From Pseudomonas sp. RIT623 (lineage in GTDB: Bacteria; Pseudomonadota; Gammaproteobacteria; Pseudomonadales; Pseudomonadaceae), in NCBI RefSeq assembly GCF_004519305.1, contig NZ_SOZA01000041.1, forward strand, positions 1 through 44,316: a stretch of DNA of 44,316 bases, read 5' to 3'. Positions 1 through 8,418 of the stretch are shown here, piece after piece. The position numbers and the translations under genes were made by a program. The notes below the pieces were generated by a model that had not been told where the DNA came from, searched no databases, and saw only the letters and a list, made by a program, of their open reading frames with translations. Each line of letters starts with the position of its first letter. Within the stretch, counting starts at the first letter, position 1.

Positions 1-2
1 GT

Positions 3-109
<107 letters not shown>

Positions 110-113
<4 letters not shown>

Positions 114-149
114 GAGCCGGCCTTGCCGGCGAAGGGGCCGGACCGGCCT
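110..149. repeat. REP-type palindrome (GGAGCCGGCCTTGCCGGCGAA type)
   Basis: Contains the short inverted repeat GCCGG-cctt-GCCGG-like core found elsewhere in this window (6010-6077, 30681-30706). It lies between the stop at 113 and the 3' end of the methyltransferase gene, so it sits at the meeting point of two convergent transcripts. Confidence 0.7.
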
Positions 150-618
150 ACTTGAATTTCGGCCCCGAGCGGGTATTGAGCCCCTTGGCCATGCGGTCAT
201 ACAGCACCACGTTGACCGTCGCCGCGAGGTTCATGCAACCCTGGGTCGGGATATAGATAGTCTCTTCGCACCAACCACGTACGTCCTCGCTCAACGAGCC
301 ATCCTCAGGCCCGAAGATATAGATCGCCCGGTCCGGGTGGGTGTATTCGGGCAGGGCGCGCGCACCGTCCACCAGCTCCACCGCCACCGGCGTGCAGCCC
401 AACGGAATGATGCGTTGCAGGTCGTCGATGCCGATCAGCGGGATGTCGTAGTGCACCCGCTTGGTATCGGTGACGAAATCGCGGGCGCGCTCATAGCGCT
501 TGCCGGTGTAGAACACCGAGTTGACGCCATAACAGCCTGCCGCGCGCATCACCGAGCCGACGTTCTCGGCCGATTTGGGGTTGAACAGGCCGATGCAGCT
601 GTACCGTTTATTCGCCAC
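148..618 (-). CDS. SpoU/TrmH-family RNA 2'-O-methyltransferase
   Basis: A 156-residue, single-domain SPOUT (trefoil-knot) protein expected to methylate ribose in tRNA or rRNA with S-adenosylmethionine. The three family motifs are visible: NVGSVMRAAG (19-28), IFGPEDGSLS (101-110) and the knot segment IPTQGCMNLAATVNV (123-137). Arg25 of motif 1 is the family's catalytic arginine. There is no N-terminal RNA-binding extension, as in the short TrmL-like members, but it is not close enough to TrmL for me to assign a target nucleotide. It follows the yajD-like gene on the same strand with a 71-nt gap. A perfect TATAAT box lies in that gap, so it may have its own promoter. Confidence 0.85.
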   Translation of the reverse strand: MANKRYSCIGLFNPKSAENVGSVMRAAGCYGVNSVFYTGKRYERARDFVTDTKRVHYDIPLIGIDDLQRIIPLGCTPVAVELVDGARALPEYTHPDRAIYIFGPEDGSLSEDVRGWCEETIYIPTQGCMNLAATVNVVLYDRMAKGLNTRSGPKFK

Positions 619-647
619 GTGTCGGGGCCCTTCGCAAAAAAAGCGCG

Positions 648-653
648 ATTATA
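648..653 (-). promoter_or_regulatory. Candidate -10 box of the RNA methyltransferase gene
   Basis: On the minus strand the sequence is TATAAT, 29 nt before the ATG at 618, in the gap after yajD. No good -35 box is seen at 16-18 nt upstream, so the promoter is tentative. Confidence 0.35.
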
Positions 654-689
654 CGGGCTTGCCGACACGCCGGGGGCGGCAATCGACGG

Positions 690-1055
690 TCAGTCCTTGT
701 TCATCAGCGCGGCCAGGCCGGCGAACGGGTTGTGGGTGGCCACGGCGACCTTCGGCGTGCTCAACGAGCCTTCGCTGAAATACTGCTGGTCGGTGTAGCG
801 GGCGTGCTCGTTGTCGTGGCAGTACAGACACAGCAGCTCCCAGTTGGAGCCGTCCTGCGGGTTGTTGTCGTGGTTGTGGTCACGGTGGTGCACGGTCAGT
901 TCCGACAGGCGCTTGCCAGAGAACTCACGGGTGCAGCGGCCACAGACGTGGGGATACATCTTCAGCGCCTTGTCGCGGTAGCCCATTTCCTTGTCGCGCT
1001 TGGCGTCGGCGAGGATACGGTCGAGGCGGGCGGTGGCGTCGGGGGTGGAGCTCAT
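690..1055 (-). CDS. yajD: YajD-family HNH nuclease domain protein
   Basis: A 121-residue protein with a zinc-ribbon HNH fold: two Cys pairs (C38-x2-C41 and C76-x2-C79) flank the metal-binding HHRDHNHD segment (56-63), and N71 and H80 complete the HNH pattern. E. coli YajD is about the same size and has the same arrangement. Family members are presumed nucleases but the cellular target is unknown. The start is supported by an AAAAAGG ribosome site seven bases before the ATG. The next gene on the strand is the RNA methyltransferase. Confidence 0.85.
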   Translation of the reverse strand: MSSTPDATARLDRILADAKRDKEMGYRDKALKMYPHVCGRCTREFSGKRLSELTVHHRDHNHDNNPQDGSNWELLCLYCHDNEHARYTDQQYFSEGSLSTPKVAVATHNPFAGLAALMNKD

Positions 1056-1187
1056 GGTGTTACCTTTTTCTGATCAGGCTGAGTGACGGTTATGCCGTTG
1101 AGTCTAGCGTGCCTGCAGGGCGGGCGGACAGGCGAAAATGCGCGGTTAGGCGTAGCCTGTAGGAAGGTTTCTGACAGGAGGTTGCCG

Positions 1188-1466
1188 ATGCTGCATGCGA
1201 TCCTCGCCGCCGTGCTGCTGGCCGCGGCTCCGCTGGCCGATGCTGCCGGCCAGCAACAGCGCCCGCTCACCCCGGTGCCCGGTGCCCCCGGCACGCCGAC
1301 GCCCACGCCGTACCCGCAGATAACCCCCAGCACGCCGCCCAAGGCCGGTGCCAACCGGCCCGGTGCGCCGTTGCTGCCAGCGATGCCGGTGCCGGGGCCA
1401 CCCAAGGACCAGCCGTTGCCGGGCCTGCAGCCGGCGCCGCCGAAGCCTGCGCCCAAGGCCGACTAA
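1188..1466 (+). CDS. Small proline-rich exported protein
   Basis: The ATG at 1188 is preceded by an AGGAGG ribosome site, which is better placed than the upstream in-frame ATG at 1083. The 92-residue product begins with a signal peptide (about 1-19, MLHAILAAVLLAAAPLADA) and the rest is unordered and rich in Pro, Ala and Gly, including runs of TPTPTP and PAPPKPAPK. It has no Cys, no lipobox and no recognisable domain. It is probably periplasmic. Its stop overlaps the stop of the convergent cyclic-nucleotide-binding gene by four bases. I do not recognise a function. Confidence 0.6.
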   Translation: MLHAILAAVLLAAAPLADAAGQQQRPLTPVPGAPGTPTPTPYPQITPSTPPKAGANRPGAPLLPAMPVPGPPKDQPLPGLQPAPPKPAPKAD

Positions 1467-1936
1467 ACCTGTTGCGACAGGCGCTGGCCGTCCTGCATGC
1501 GCAGGCGCCTGGAGAGCGCCACGGCCAGGGCGCGAATGATACGGGCGGCAATACGCGGCGCGTCGGCGAGCATCTTCTCCAGCGAGTCCTTGCCCAGGGT
1601 CAGCAACTGACAGTCGCTGGCGGCCACGCAGGTGGCCGAGCGGCGCTCGCCGTCGAGCACGGCCATCTCGCCGAAGGCACGGCCCTTGCGCAGGGTGGCG
1701 ATTTCCACCTTGGTGCCGTTGCCGTCGGTCTTGCGCACCGAGACCACGCCACGGTGGAGGATGCACATGAAGGTACCGGCGTCGCCTTCGCTGAACAGGG
1801 TCTGGCCTTCGCTCACGGCGGTGAGGCTGAAATAGCCGGCGGCGGTGACGAAGTCGCTGGGCTGCAGGGTGTCGAACAGACCGCAGTCCATGAGCATGTC
1901 GCGGATTTCGGCGTTCAGGTGCTGGGTGTCGGGCAT
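1463..1936 (-). CDS. Cyclic nucleotide-binding (CAP-type) domain protein, no HTH
   Basis: A 157-residue protein that is almost entirely one cNMP-binding beta-barrel. The phosphate-binding cassette is at 88-101, with FGEMAVLDGERRSA matching the family's G-E-x-A-L...R-x-A pattern, so cAMP or a related nucleotide is probably bound. There is no DNA-binding helix-turn-helix, unlike Crp or Vfr, so it is more likely a sensor or partner subunit than a transcription factor. The ATG at 1936 has a purine-rich GAAGAAGAA upstream. The longer frame to 1981 is less plausible. Confidence 0.8.
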   Translation of the reverse strand: MPDTQHLNAEIRDMLMDCGLFDTLQPSDFVTAAGYFSLTAVSEGQTLFSEGDAGTFMCILHRGVVSVRKTDGNGTKVEIATLRKGRAFGEMAVLDGERRSATCVAASDCQLLTLGKDSLEKMLADAPRIAARIIRALAVALSRRLRMQDGQRLSQQV

Positions 1937-2021
1937 GTGTTGTTCTTCTTCGCATGTCTGGAAAGCGCCGCGTGCGCACAATCAGTGGCCGTGGCGCTTG
2001 TGAGACAACGAAATTCGCGTT

Positions 2022-4064
2022 TTACGCCACGCCCAGCTCATTGAAGACGAACGCATACTCCAACGCCACGTCGCGCAGCCCCTGGTAGCGGCCGCTCATG
2101 CCGCCGTGGCCTGCGCCCATCTCGGTCTTGAGCAGCAGCAGGTTGGCGTCGGTCTTGCGCGTGCGCAGGCGCGCCACCCACTTGGCCGCCTCCCAGTACT
2201 GCACTCGGCTGTCGTTGTAGCCAGCGATCACCAGCATGGCCGGGTAGGCCTGGGCCCTGACGTTCTCGTACGGCGCGTAGGCCTTGATCCGCGCATACAC
2301 CTCGGGGTCTTCCGGGTTACCCCATTCGTCGTACTCGGTAACGGTCAGCGGCAGCTCGGGGTCGAGCATGGTGTTGAGCACATCGACGAACGGCACTTCG
2401 GCGATGGCGCAACGGAACAGTTCCGGGCGCAGGTTGAGCACCGCGCCCATCAGCAGGCCGCCGGCACTGCCGCCACTGATGGCCAGGCGTTCGCGGCTGG
2501 TCACGCCTTCGGCGATCAGGTGTTCGGCGCAGGCGATGAAGTCGTCGAAGCTGTTGTGCTTGTGTTCCTGCTTGCCGGCCCGGTACCAGGCTTCACCCAG
2601 CTCGCCGCCACCGCGCACATGGGCGATGGCGAAGGCCACGCCGCGCTCCAGCAGGCTGAGACGGGCATGGGAAAACCACGGGTCGAGGCTTTCGCCGTAG
2701 GCGCCGTAGCCGTAGAGGTACAACGGTACGCACTTGCCCTCGTCGGCGCGGCGGCGCACCAGGCTGATCGGCACCCGGGTGCCGTCCTTGGCCACTGCCC
2801 ACAGGCGCTGGCTGATGTAGTCGTCGGCGTCGAACGCACCCAGTACCGGGGTTTGCTTGAGTACCTGCTGCTCACCGCTGGCCAGCTCCAGCTGACGCAC
2901 CTGGGCCGGGCGGTTGAGCGCTTCGTAGCGCAGGCGGATGCGCGTGCTGGCGAACTCCAGGCTGTCCTGCACGTAGAGGCTGTAGGCGGCGTCCGGCAGC
3001 TCGACGCGGTAGGCCGGCAACCCCTGTGGATGCACCTCGATGATCGGCAGGCCGCCTTCGCGCAGGCTCAGGGATAGCGCCGTGGCATTGAGGCTGAGCC
3101 CTTCGAGCATAACGTCGTCGCGGTGCGGTACCAGCACCTGCCACTGCTCGCGGGTCGGCACTCTGTCGGCCGGCGCGTGGTACAGGGCGAAGTTGATGCC
3201 GGCCTGGTTGCTGCGCACGAACCAGCGCCACTGACCGTCGAGCTGGCCGTGGTCGGGGAAATACTCGTGGCCTTCGAGCCGCGGCGCCAGGCAGGTGAAA
3301 TCAGCCTGTGGCGTGGCGGCATCGAGTACCCAGGCCTCGCTGGTGGTCTTGCTGTTGAGCAGCAGCACCAGCTGGCGCTCGGAGCTGGCGCGGTAGCAGT
3401 GCAGGAAGAAGCGTCCGTCGGGCTCCTCGAACACCGTGACGGCGCAAGCCTCGCCCAGGGTGTGGCGACGCAGGCGCCAGGGGCGATGAGTGTCGTCCAG
3501 TTCGGCGAAGAACAGCGTCTGGCTGTCATTGGCCCAAGTCATGCTGCCATCGCAGTCGTCGAAGGGCAGGGTGGTCAGCGTGCCGCTGGCCAATTCCTTG
3601 ACGTACAGGGTGTAGACCTCGTCGCCACTGGTATCCAGGCTGTAGGCCAGCAGGCGATGGTCGGGGCTGATGCTGAAGGCGCCGAGGGAGAGGAAACCGT
3701 CGTTCGCCAGCGCATTGGGGTCGAGCAGCAGTTCCTCGCGGCTTTCATCTACCGTATTGCTGTCGTCGGCCGGGCGCGGGCAGCGGTAGTGACGCGGGTA
3801 CTCGTCGCCGGCGGTGGTGCGGGTGTAATAAAGGTACGGGCCCCAGGGCGAGGGCAGCGACAGGTCGGTCTCGAGGATGCGGCTCTTGATCTCTGCGAAC
3901 AGTTGCTCGCGCAGCGGCGCCTGGCCGGCCAGGCAGGCTTGCTGGTAGGCGTTTTCCTCGGCCAGGTAGGCCAGCACCTCGGGCGTGTCGCGGTCCTGCA
4001 GCCAGGCATAAGGGTCGTTGCCGTCGGCTTGATGGGCGATAGGGGCGGGAAGGGTCAGGGGCAT
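2022..4064 (-). CDS. ptrB: Oligopeptidase B (prolyl oligopeptidase family, S9A)
   Basis: A 680-residue cytosolic serine peptidase that cleaves short peptides after Arg or Lys. An N-terminal beta-propeller (about 1-400) is followed by the alpha/beta-hydrolase domain. Catalytic residues are visible: Ser533 in GGSAGG, Asp618 in GYNDSRV and His653 in GAGHGGMSGR. These are each one residue from the E. coli PtrB triad, which supports the ATG at 4064 over the longer frame from 4145. A GAGATC ribosome site lies just upstream. It is divergent from the small membrane protein gene at 4178. Confidence 0.95.
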   Translation of the reverse strand: MPLTLPAPIAHQADGNDPYAWLQDRDTPEVLAYLAEENAYQQACLAGQAPLREQLFAEIKSRILETDLSLPSPWGPYLYYTRTTAGDEYPRHYRCPRPADDSNTVDESREELLLDPNALANDGFLSLGAFSISPDHRLLAYSLDTSGDEVYTLYVKELASGTLTTLPFDDCDGSMTWANDSQTLFFAELDDTHRPWRLRRHTLGEACAVTVFEEPDGRFFLHCYRASSERQLVLLLNSKTTSEAWVLDAATPQADFTCLAPRLEGHEYFPDHGQLDGQWRWFVRSNQAGINFALYHAPADRVPTREQWQVLVPHRDDVMLEGLSLNATALSLSLREGGLPIIEVHPQGLPAYRVELPDAAYSLYVQDSLEFASTRIRLRYEALNRPAQVRQLELASGEQQVLKQTPVLGAFDADDYISQRLWAVAKDGTRVPISLVRRRADEGKCVPLYLYGYGAYGESLDPWFSHARLSLLERGVAFAIAHVRGGGELGEAWYRAGKQEHKHNSFDDFIACAEHLIAEGVTSRERLAISGGSAGGLLMGAVLNLRPELFRCAIAEVPFVDVLNTMLDPELPLTVTEYDEWGNPEDPEVYARIKAYAPYENVRAQAYPAMLVIAGYNDSRVQYWEAAKWVARLRTRKTDANLLLLKTEMGAGHGGMSGRYQGLRDVALEYAFVFNELGVA

Positions 4065-4177
4065 GGGTGATCTCATCGATTGTGGACCCCATCGCGGGTC
4101 CCTTGCGGTGCGGGGGCAGCCTGCGCCGGTAAAAGTGTTTATCATAGGCCTCTCTTTGCCTGGCTTGCACCAACACC

Positions 4178-4687
4178 ATGACCGAACACGACTATACGCT
4201 GGCCTGGGGCCTGTACGCCGTTGCCGCCCTGGGCTGCCTGCTGGTGGGCTTCAAGCTGACTGGCTGGATGTGGCGCTGGCTGCGCGAGCCGCTGCGGGTG
4301 ATCATCGCCGTGCTGCTGTTTACCCCGACCATCGTCGACCCGGTCAAGGAAAGTTTCGCCCCGGCCATCGCCATCACCGCGCTGGATGTCGCCTTCAAGG
4401 TCGGCAACAACGCCTGGCGCGCAGCCTCCGACCTGGCCATGTACGGGATGATCGCCTTTGCCTTGTACTTCGTCTTCGTGCTGATCCGCTGGCCGCTGGA
4501 AAAGCGTGCCCGCGAACGCCGCGCCCAGCGCGAGGCCGTCGCCCAGCGCCAAAAGCAGGACGATGACCAGGCCACGGTCGAGACGCCGGTGGTCGCCAAC
4601 CGCCAGGACCGCTACCGCGAAGAACCGCCGGCCACCCCGGTGCGCCGCGCGGGCCCCGGCCAGGGCCGGGTCGAACCACGTCTGTAA
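4178..4687 (+). CDS. Small inner-membrane protein of unknown function
   Basis: A 169-residue protein with three predicted membrane helices (about 8-28, 38-54, 86-104) and a charged cytoplasmic tail from residue 108, rich in Arg, Glu and Gln. Such proteins in pseudomonads are sometimes labelled MFS transporter, but it is far too short and has no MFS motif. It is 16 nt upstream of the glutamine amidotransferase gene and probably co-transcribed with it and the DUF2937 gene. Confidence 0.75.
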   Translation: MTEHDYTLAWGLYAVAALGCLLVGFKLTGWMWRWLREPLRVIIAVLLFTPTIVDPVKESFAPAIAITALDVAFKVGNNAWRAASDLAMYGMIAFALYFVFVLIRWPLEKRARERRAQREAVAQRQKQDDDQATVETPVVANRQDRYREEPPATPVRRAGPGQGRVEPRL

Positions 4688-4703
4688 GCCAGGAGCCGCG
4701 AGC

Positions 4704-5477
4704 ATGTGCGAACTACTGGGCATGAGCGCCAACGTCCCCACCGACATCGTCTTCAGCTTTACCGGCCTGATGCAGCGCGGCGGGCGCACCGGCCCGCACC
4801 GCGATGGCTGGGGCATCGGTTTCTACGAGGGGCGCGGCCTGCGCCTGTTCCAGGACCCGGCGGCGAGCAGCGAGTCGGAAGTGGCCAACCTGGTGCAGCG
4901 CTACCCGATCAAGAGCGAAGTGGTCATCGGCCATATCCGCCAGGCCAACGTCGGCAAGGTCTGCCTGTCCAACACCCATCCGTTCGTGCGCGAGCTGTGG
5001 GGCCGCAACTGGTGTTTCGCGCACAACGGCCAGCTGGGTGACTTCGCCGGCCGGCGCACGTTCTACCGACCGATAGGCGATACCGATAGCGAGGCCGCCT
5101 TCTGCGACCTGCTCAATCGTATCCGCGAGGCCTTCCCCGAGCCGGTGGCAGCCGAGCAGCTGTTGCCGGTGCTGGTCGAGGCCTGCGCCGAGTACCGCGG
5201 CAAGGGCGTGTTCAACTGCCTGCTCAGCGACGGCGACTGGCTGTTCTGCTTCTGCTCGACCAAACTGGTGCACATCACCCGCCGCGCACCCTTTGGCGCG
5301 GCGCGGCTGAAGGATGTCGACCTGATCGTCGACTTCCACACGCAAACCACCCCCAACGACGTGGTCACGGTGATCGCCACCGAGGCCTTGACCGAGAACG
5401 AGACCTGGAACCGCTACGAGCCGGGTCAATGGGGGCTGTGGCGCCATGGTGAGTGCGTCGCCCACGGCCAGAGCTAA
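4704..5477 (+). CDS. Class II glutamine amidotransferase (YafJ type)
   Basis: The start MCELLGM places Cys2 as the N-terminal nucleophile typical of class II (Ntn) glutaminases; the initiator Met would be removed. The glutaminase fold shows HRDGWGIGFY (about 33-42) and a FAHNGQLG segment that matches the family's substrate-binding NG motif. At 257 residues it is a stand-alone glutaminase domain like E. coli YafJ, with no synthase domain, so the acceptor of the ammonia is unknown. The ORF could extend to 4506, but only the Cys2 start makes an active enzyme, and an AGGAG site lies upstream. Confidence 0.88.
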   Translation: MCELLGMSANVPTDIVFSFTGLMQRGGRTGPHRDGWGIGFYEGRGLRLFQDPAASSESEVANLVQRYPIKSEVVIGHIRQANVGKVCLSNTHPFVRELWGRNWCFAHNGQLGDFAGRRTFYRPIGDTDSEAAFCDLLNRIREAFPEPVAAEQLLPVLVEACAEYRGKGVFNCLLSDGDWLFCFCSTKLVHITRRAPFGAARLKDVDLIVDFHTQTTPNDVVTVIATEALTENETWNRYEPGQWGLWRHGECVAHGQS

Positions 5478-5486
5478 GGAAGCTCC

Positions 5487-6008
5487 ATGTTCAGAAGCTA
5501 CCTGCGTTTGCTGTTGTTCACCTTCGGCCTGCTGGCCGGTCTCCAGGTGCCGGGGCTGGTCAAGGACTACAGCCAGCGCGTCGAGGCGCACCTGCTCGAG
5601 TCGCGCCAGGCCCTGGACGGCTTCCGCCAGACCGCGCAGCGCTTCTTCAATGGCGACCTGCAGGCGCTGGTGCGGCATTACCGCGGCAGCGACGATCCGG
5701 TGTTCAACAGCGATGCCAACAGCATCGACAGCCTGCTGATCCGCAACCAGGCGCTGGAGCATGAATGGCAGGCCCTGCAAGGCTCGTGGGTGAGCCGCAC
5801 CTGGCATGTGCTGGTGCAGCCGGAGCCGGCGCTGCGCGAAGAGACGCTCAAGGGCTACAGCTACCGGATCCTGCTGGTGCCCGAGGCGATCGGCTGGGGG
5901 ATTGGCAGCGGGTTCGTGCTGGCGTTCGTGGTCGAGAGCCTGTTGCTGGTGATTGGCTGGGTGATTCTCGGTGGGCGGCGCAAGGTGGTGAAAGAGAGCT
6001 GGCGCTAG
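5487..6008 (+). CDS. DUF2937 family inner-membrane protein
   Basis: A 173-residue protein with an N-terminal membrane helix (about 6-22), a periplasmic helical segment with coiled-coil character (about 25-120), and a C-terminal membrane helix (about 142-164). This layout and the RVEAH...ALDGFR...RFFNGD sequence fit DUF2937, whose function is unknown. It begins 9 nt after the amidotransferase stop with a AAGGAAG ribosome site, so the three genes from 4178 probably form one operon. Confidence 0.8.
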   Translation: MFRSYLRLLLFTFGLLAGLQVPGLVKDYSQRVEAHLLESRQALDGFRQTAQRFFNGDLQALVRHYRGSDDPVFNSDANSIDSLLIRNQALEHEWQALQGSWVSRTWHVLVQPEPALREETLKGYSYRILLVPEAIGWGIGSGFVLAFVVESLLLVIGWVILGGRRKVVKESWR

Positions 6009-6009
6009 G

Positions 6010-6077
6010 TTCGCCAGCAAGGCTGGCTCCTACAGGGGCCGCGCTCAACCTGGAGCCGGCCTTGCCGGCGAAAGGGC
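6010..6077. repeat. Pair of inverted REP elements (BIME)
   Basis: TTCGCCAGCAAGGCTGGCTCC and, 20 nt on, its near-perfect inverse GGAGCCGGCCTTGCCGGCGAA (two differences) form a large hairpin. It lies between the 3' ends of the DUF2937 gene and the convergent LysR gene and may end both transcripts. Confidence 0.8.
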
Positions 6078-6080
6078 CTT

Positions 6081-6992
6081 TCAGACCAGCACGATCCGTT
6101 GCCCACCCACATCCCGCGCATAGCGCTCCAGCACCTGCCGGCAAACCCCCACCACCTCGTCCACCAGTGCCACACCGGTTTGCCAGGCCACTACCAGCTC
6201 CAGGCTCGGCGGCGGTTGCAAGCCGGCGAGCAACACCAGTTCACCGCGGCTCAATTCGCCATCCACCAGCGCCGGTGGCAAGGCGCCAATACCGAAGCCG
6301 TCGCGCAGCAGACGAGTGATGGCTGCCACCGAGTTCACGCAGTTCAGCCGCGGCGCCTCGGCCCCGGCGCCCTGCAGCAGGCTGAGCACTTCCTGGTGCG
6401 GCCGTGAGTTCTTCGAGAAGGTGATGATCCGCTCGCGGGCCAGCTGCGCCAGGTCGGCGTAGGCGCGGTGCTGCGGCGAGCCGGCGGCGACCAGCCAGCC
6501 CATGGGGTAGCGCGCCAGGTCCTGGCTGCGGATCGACTGCTCGCGCAGCAGGTCGGTCTGCAGGATCACGTCGAGAAAACCCTTCTGCAACTGCTCGCGC
6601 AGGTTCAACGCGGTATCGGCCACCAACTCGATCTCCACCTGCGGGTAGCGCTCGCCCAGTTCCGCCACCAGCGCGCTCATCCAGGTGTGGATCACCGTGT
6701 CCATTACCCCCAGGCGAATGCGCCCGGTCTTGGCCCGGTCGCTGTCCAGCGACTGCTTCATGGCCTTGGCGGTGTCGAGCATGCGCTCCGCGTATTCAAG
6801 CACCTTGGCGCCCTCAGGCGTCAGGCTGACCCCGCGCGAATCGCGCAGCAGCAGCTTGACCCCCAGGTCGGCCTCCAGCGCGGCGATGCGGCTGGAGACC
6901 GAAGCCTGGGTGGTGAACAGCTTCTCGGCGGTGAGGCGGAAGCTCTTGAGCCGGGCGACCCAGACGAAGGTTTCGAGGAAACGGAGGTTCAT
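6081..6992 (-). CDS. LysR-family regulator, probably of the adjacent 5-oxoproline genes
   Basis: A 303-residue LysR-type regulator: N-terminal winged helix (about 1-60, with FRLTAEKLFTTQASVSSRIAALE as the helix-turn-helix) and a periplasmic-binding-like effector domain (about 88-300). The start at 6992 gives the usual MNLRFLETFVWV N-terminus. The longer frame to 7484 runs into the divergent transporter gene. It is transcribed away from the MFS-pxpABC genes with 129 nt between the starts, the standard layout of a LysR activator and its target. The effector is not known; 5-oxoproline is an inference from neighbours. Confidence 0.9.
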   Translation of the reverse strand: MNLRFLETFVWVARLKSFRLTAEKLFTTQASVSSRIAALEADLGVKLLLRDSRGVSLTPEGAKVLEYAERMLDTAKAMKQSLDSDRAKTGRIRLGVMDTVIHTWMSALVAELGERYPQVEIELVADTALNLREQLQKGFLDVILQTDLLREQSIRSQDLARYPMGWLVAAGSPQHRAYADLAQLARERIITFSKNSRPHQEVLSLLQGAGAEAPRLNCVNSVAAITRLLRDGFGIGALPPALVDGELSRGELVLLAGLQPPPSLELVVAWQTGVALVDEVVGVCRQVLERYARDVGGQRIVLV

Positions 6993-7121
6993 GATCAGTT
7001 TTTCTTGTTCCAGACCGACGGTTTTTCTCGTTGGACGGCCAGGGCATCGGCCTTCGAACATGGCGTCCAGGCCGCGACCTCGACGTCGCCCATAGAACAA
7101 TACCAACAAGCCGAGGCAATC
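6993..7121. promoter_or_regulatory. Divergent promoter region of LysR regulator and MFS-pxpABC
   Basis: A 129-nt gap between two divergent starts. LysR proteins normally bind here at T-N11-A sites, but I cannot single out one site or a clear -10/-35 pair by eye. It holds CTTGTTC near the regulator and GAACAATACCAACAAG near the transporter start. Confidence 0.45.
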
Positions 7122-8408
7122 ATGAACCCGACCGGCGTGCAGCAGCAGGCCCCCGCCCGTTCTTCGAGCGGCCCTTTCGCCTGGTACCGCGACATCGACT
7201 CCCAGCAACGCCGCACCTTCTGGAGCTGCAAGATCGGCTATGGCCTGGACGGCATGGACACGCAGATGCTGAGTTTCGTCATCCCCACCCTGATCATGCT
7301 GTGGGGCATCACCACCGCCGAGGCCGGGCTGATCCACACCAGCACCCTGATCGCCTCGGCCCTGGGCGGCTGGATCGCCGGGATTCTCTCCGACCGCATC
7401 GGCCGGGTGCGCACCTTGCAACTGACGGTGCTGTGGTTCGCCTTCTTCACCTTCCTGTGCGGCTTCGCCCAGAACTACGAGCAATTGCTGATCGCCCGTA
7501 CCCTGATGGGCTTTGGCTTCGGTGGCGAGTGGACTGCCGGCGCGGTGCTGATCGGCGAGGTGATCCGCGCCCAGGACCGTGGCAAGGCGGTGGGCATGGT
7601 TCAGTCGGGCTGGGCCATTGGCTGGGGCCTGACCGCGATCCTCTATGCGCTGCTGTTCACCTGGCTACCGGCCGAGCAGGCCTGGCGCGCGCTGTTCCTG
7701 CTGGGGCTGTTGCCGGCGTTGTTCGTGATCTTCGTCCGGCGCCTGGTCAAGGACCCGGAAATCTACCGGCAGGCCAAGGCCGTGGAAAAGGCCGAGGCAC
7801 CTTCGCACTTCTACGAGATCTTCGCCCCGGGCATGCTCTGGACCACCATCCGCGCCTCGCTGCTGACCACCGGTGCGCTGGGGGGCTATTACGCCATCAC
7901 CTCGTGGTTGCCGACCTTCCTCAAGAACGAACGCGGTTTAAGCGTGCTGGGCACCGGCGGCTACCTGGCCATGGTCATCGTCGGTTCCTACATCGGTTAT
8001 GTGGTCAGCGCCTACCTCTGCGACCTGCTGGGGCGCAAGAAGAACTTCATCCTGTTCGCCGTGGGCTCGTTCGTCATCGTGCTGCTGTACACCCAACTGC
8101 CGGTCAGCGACCAAGTGATGCTGTGGCTGGGCTTTCCCCTGGGCTTCTTCGCCTCGGGCATCTTCAGCGGCATGGGGTCGTTTCTCACCGAGCTGTTCCC
8201 CACCCGCGTGCGCGGCTCGGGGCAGGGGTTTTGCTACAACATCGGCAAGGTCATCGCGGCGATGTTCCCGCTGCTGATCGGCCTGCTGGGTGAAAAGATC
8301 CCGTTGGGCCTGGGTATCGGTGCCTTCGCCGCGGTGTCTTACGGCGTGGTGATCCTGGCGGCGTTGAGCCTGCCGGAAACCCGCGGCAAACAACTCCAGG
8401 CGCGCTAA
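7122..8408 (+). CDS. MFS transporter, probable 5-oxoproline or related acid uptake
   Basis: A 428-residue, 12-helix major facilitator of the sugar/aromatic-acid symporter type. The conserved loop motif between helices 2 and 3 reads GILSDRIGRVRTLQL, and a second copy, CDLLGRKKNF, follows helix 8. The ATG at 7122 starts MNPTGVQQQ, before a hydrophilic leader and the first helix at about residue 35. It is the first gene of an operon with pxpABC and starts 10 nt before pxpA. Transport of 5-oxoproline (pyroglutamate) is inferred only from this position. Confidence 0.85.
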   Translation: MNPTGVQQQAPARSSSGPFAWYRDIDSQQRRTFWSCKIGYGLDGMDTQMLSFVIPTLIMLWGITTAEAGLIHTSTLIASALGGWIAGILSDRIGRVRTLQLTVLWFAFFTFLCGFAQNYEQLLIARTLMGFGFGGEWTAGAVLIGEVIRAQDRGKAVGMVQSGWAIGWGLTAILYALLFTWLPAEQAWRALFLLGLLPALFVIFVRRLVKDPEIYRQAKAVEKAEAPSHFYEIFAPGMLWTTIRASLLTTGALGGYYAITSWLPTFLKNERGLSVLGTGGYLAMVIVGSYIGYVVSAYLCDLLGRKKNFILFAVGSFVIVLLYTQLPVSDQVMLWLGFPLGFFASGIFSGMGSFLTELFPTRVRGSGQGFCYNIGKVIAAMFPLLIGLLGEKIPLGLGIGAFAAVSYGVVILAALSLPETRGKQLQAR

Positions 8409-8418
8409 GGTAGGCAGC

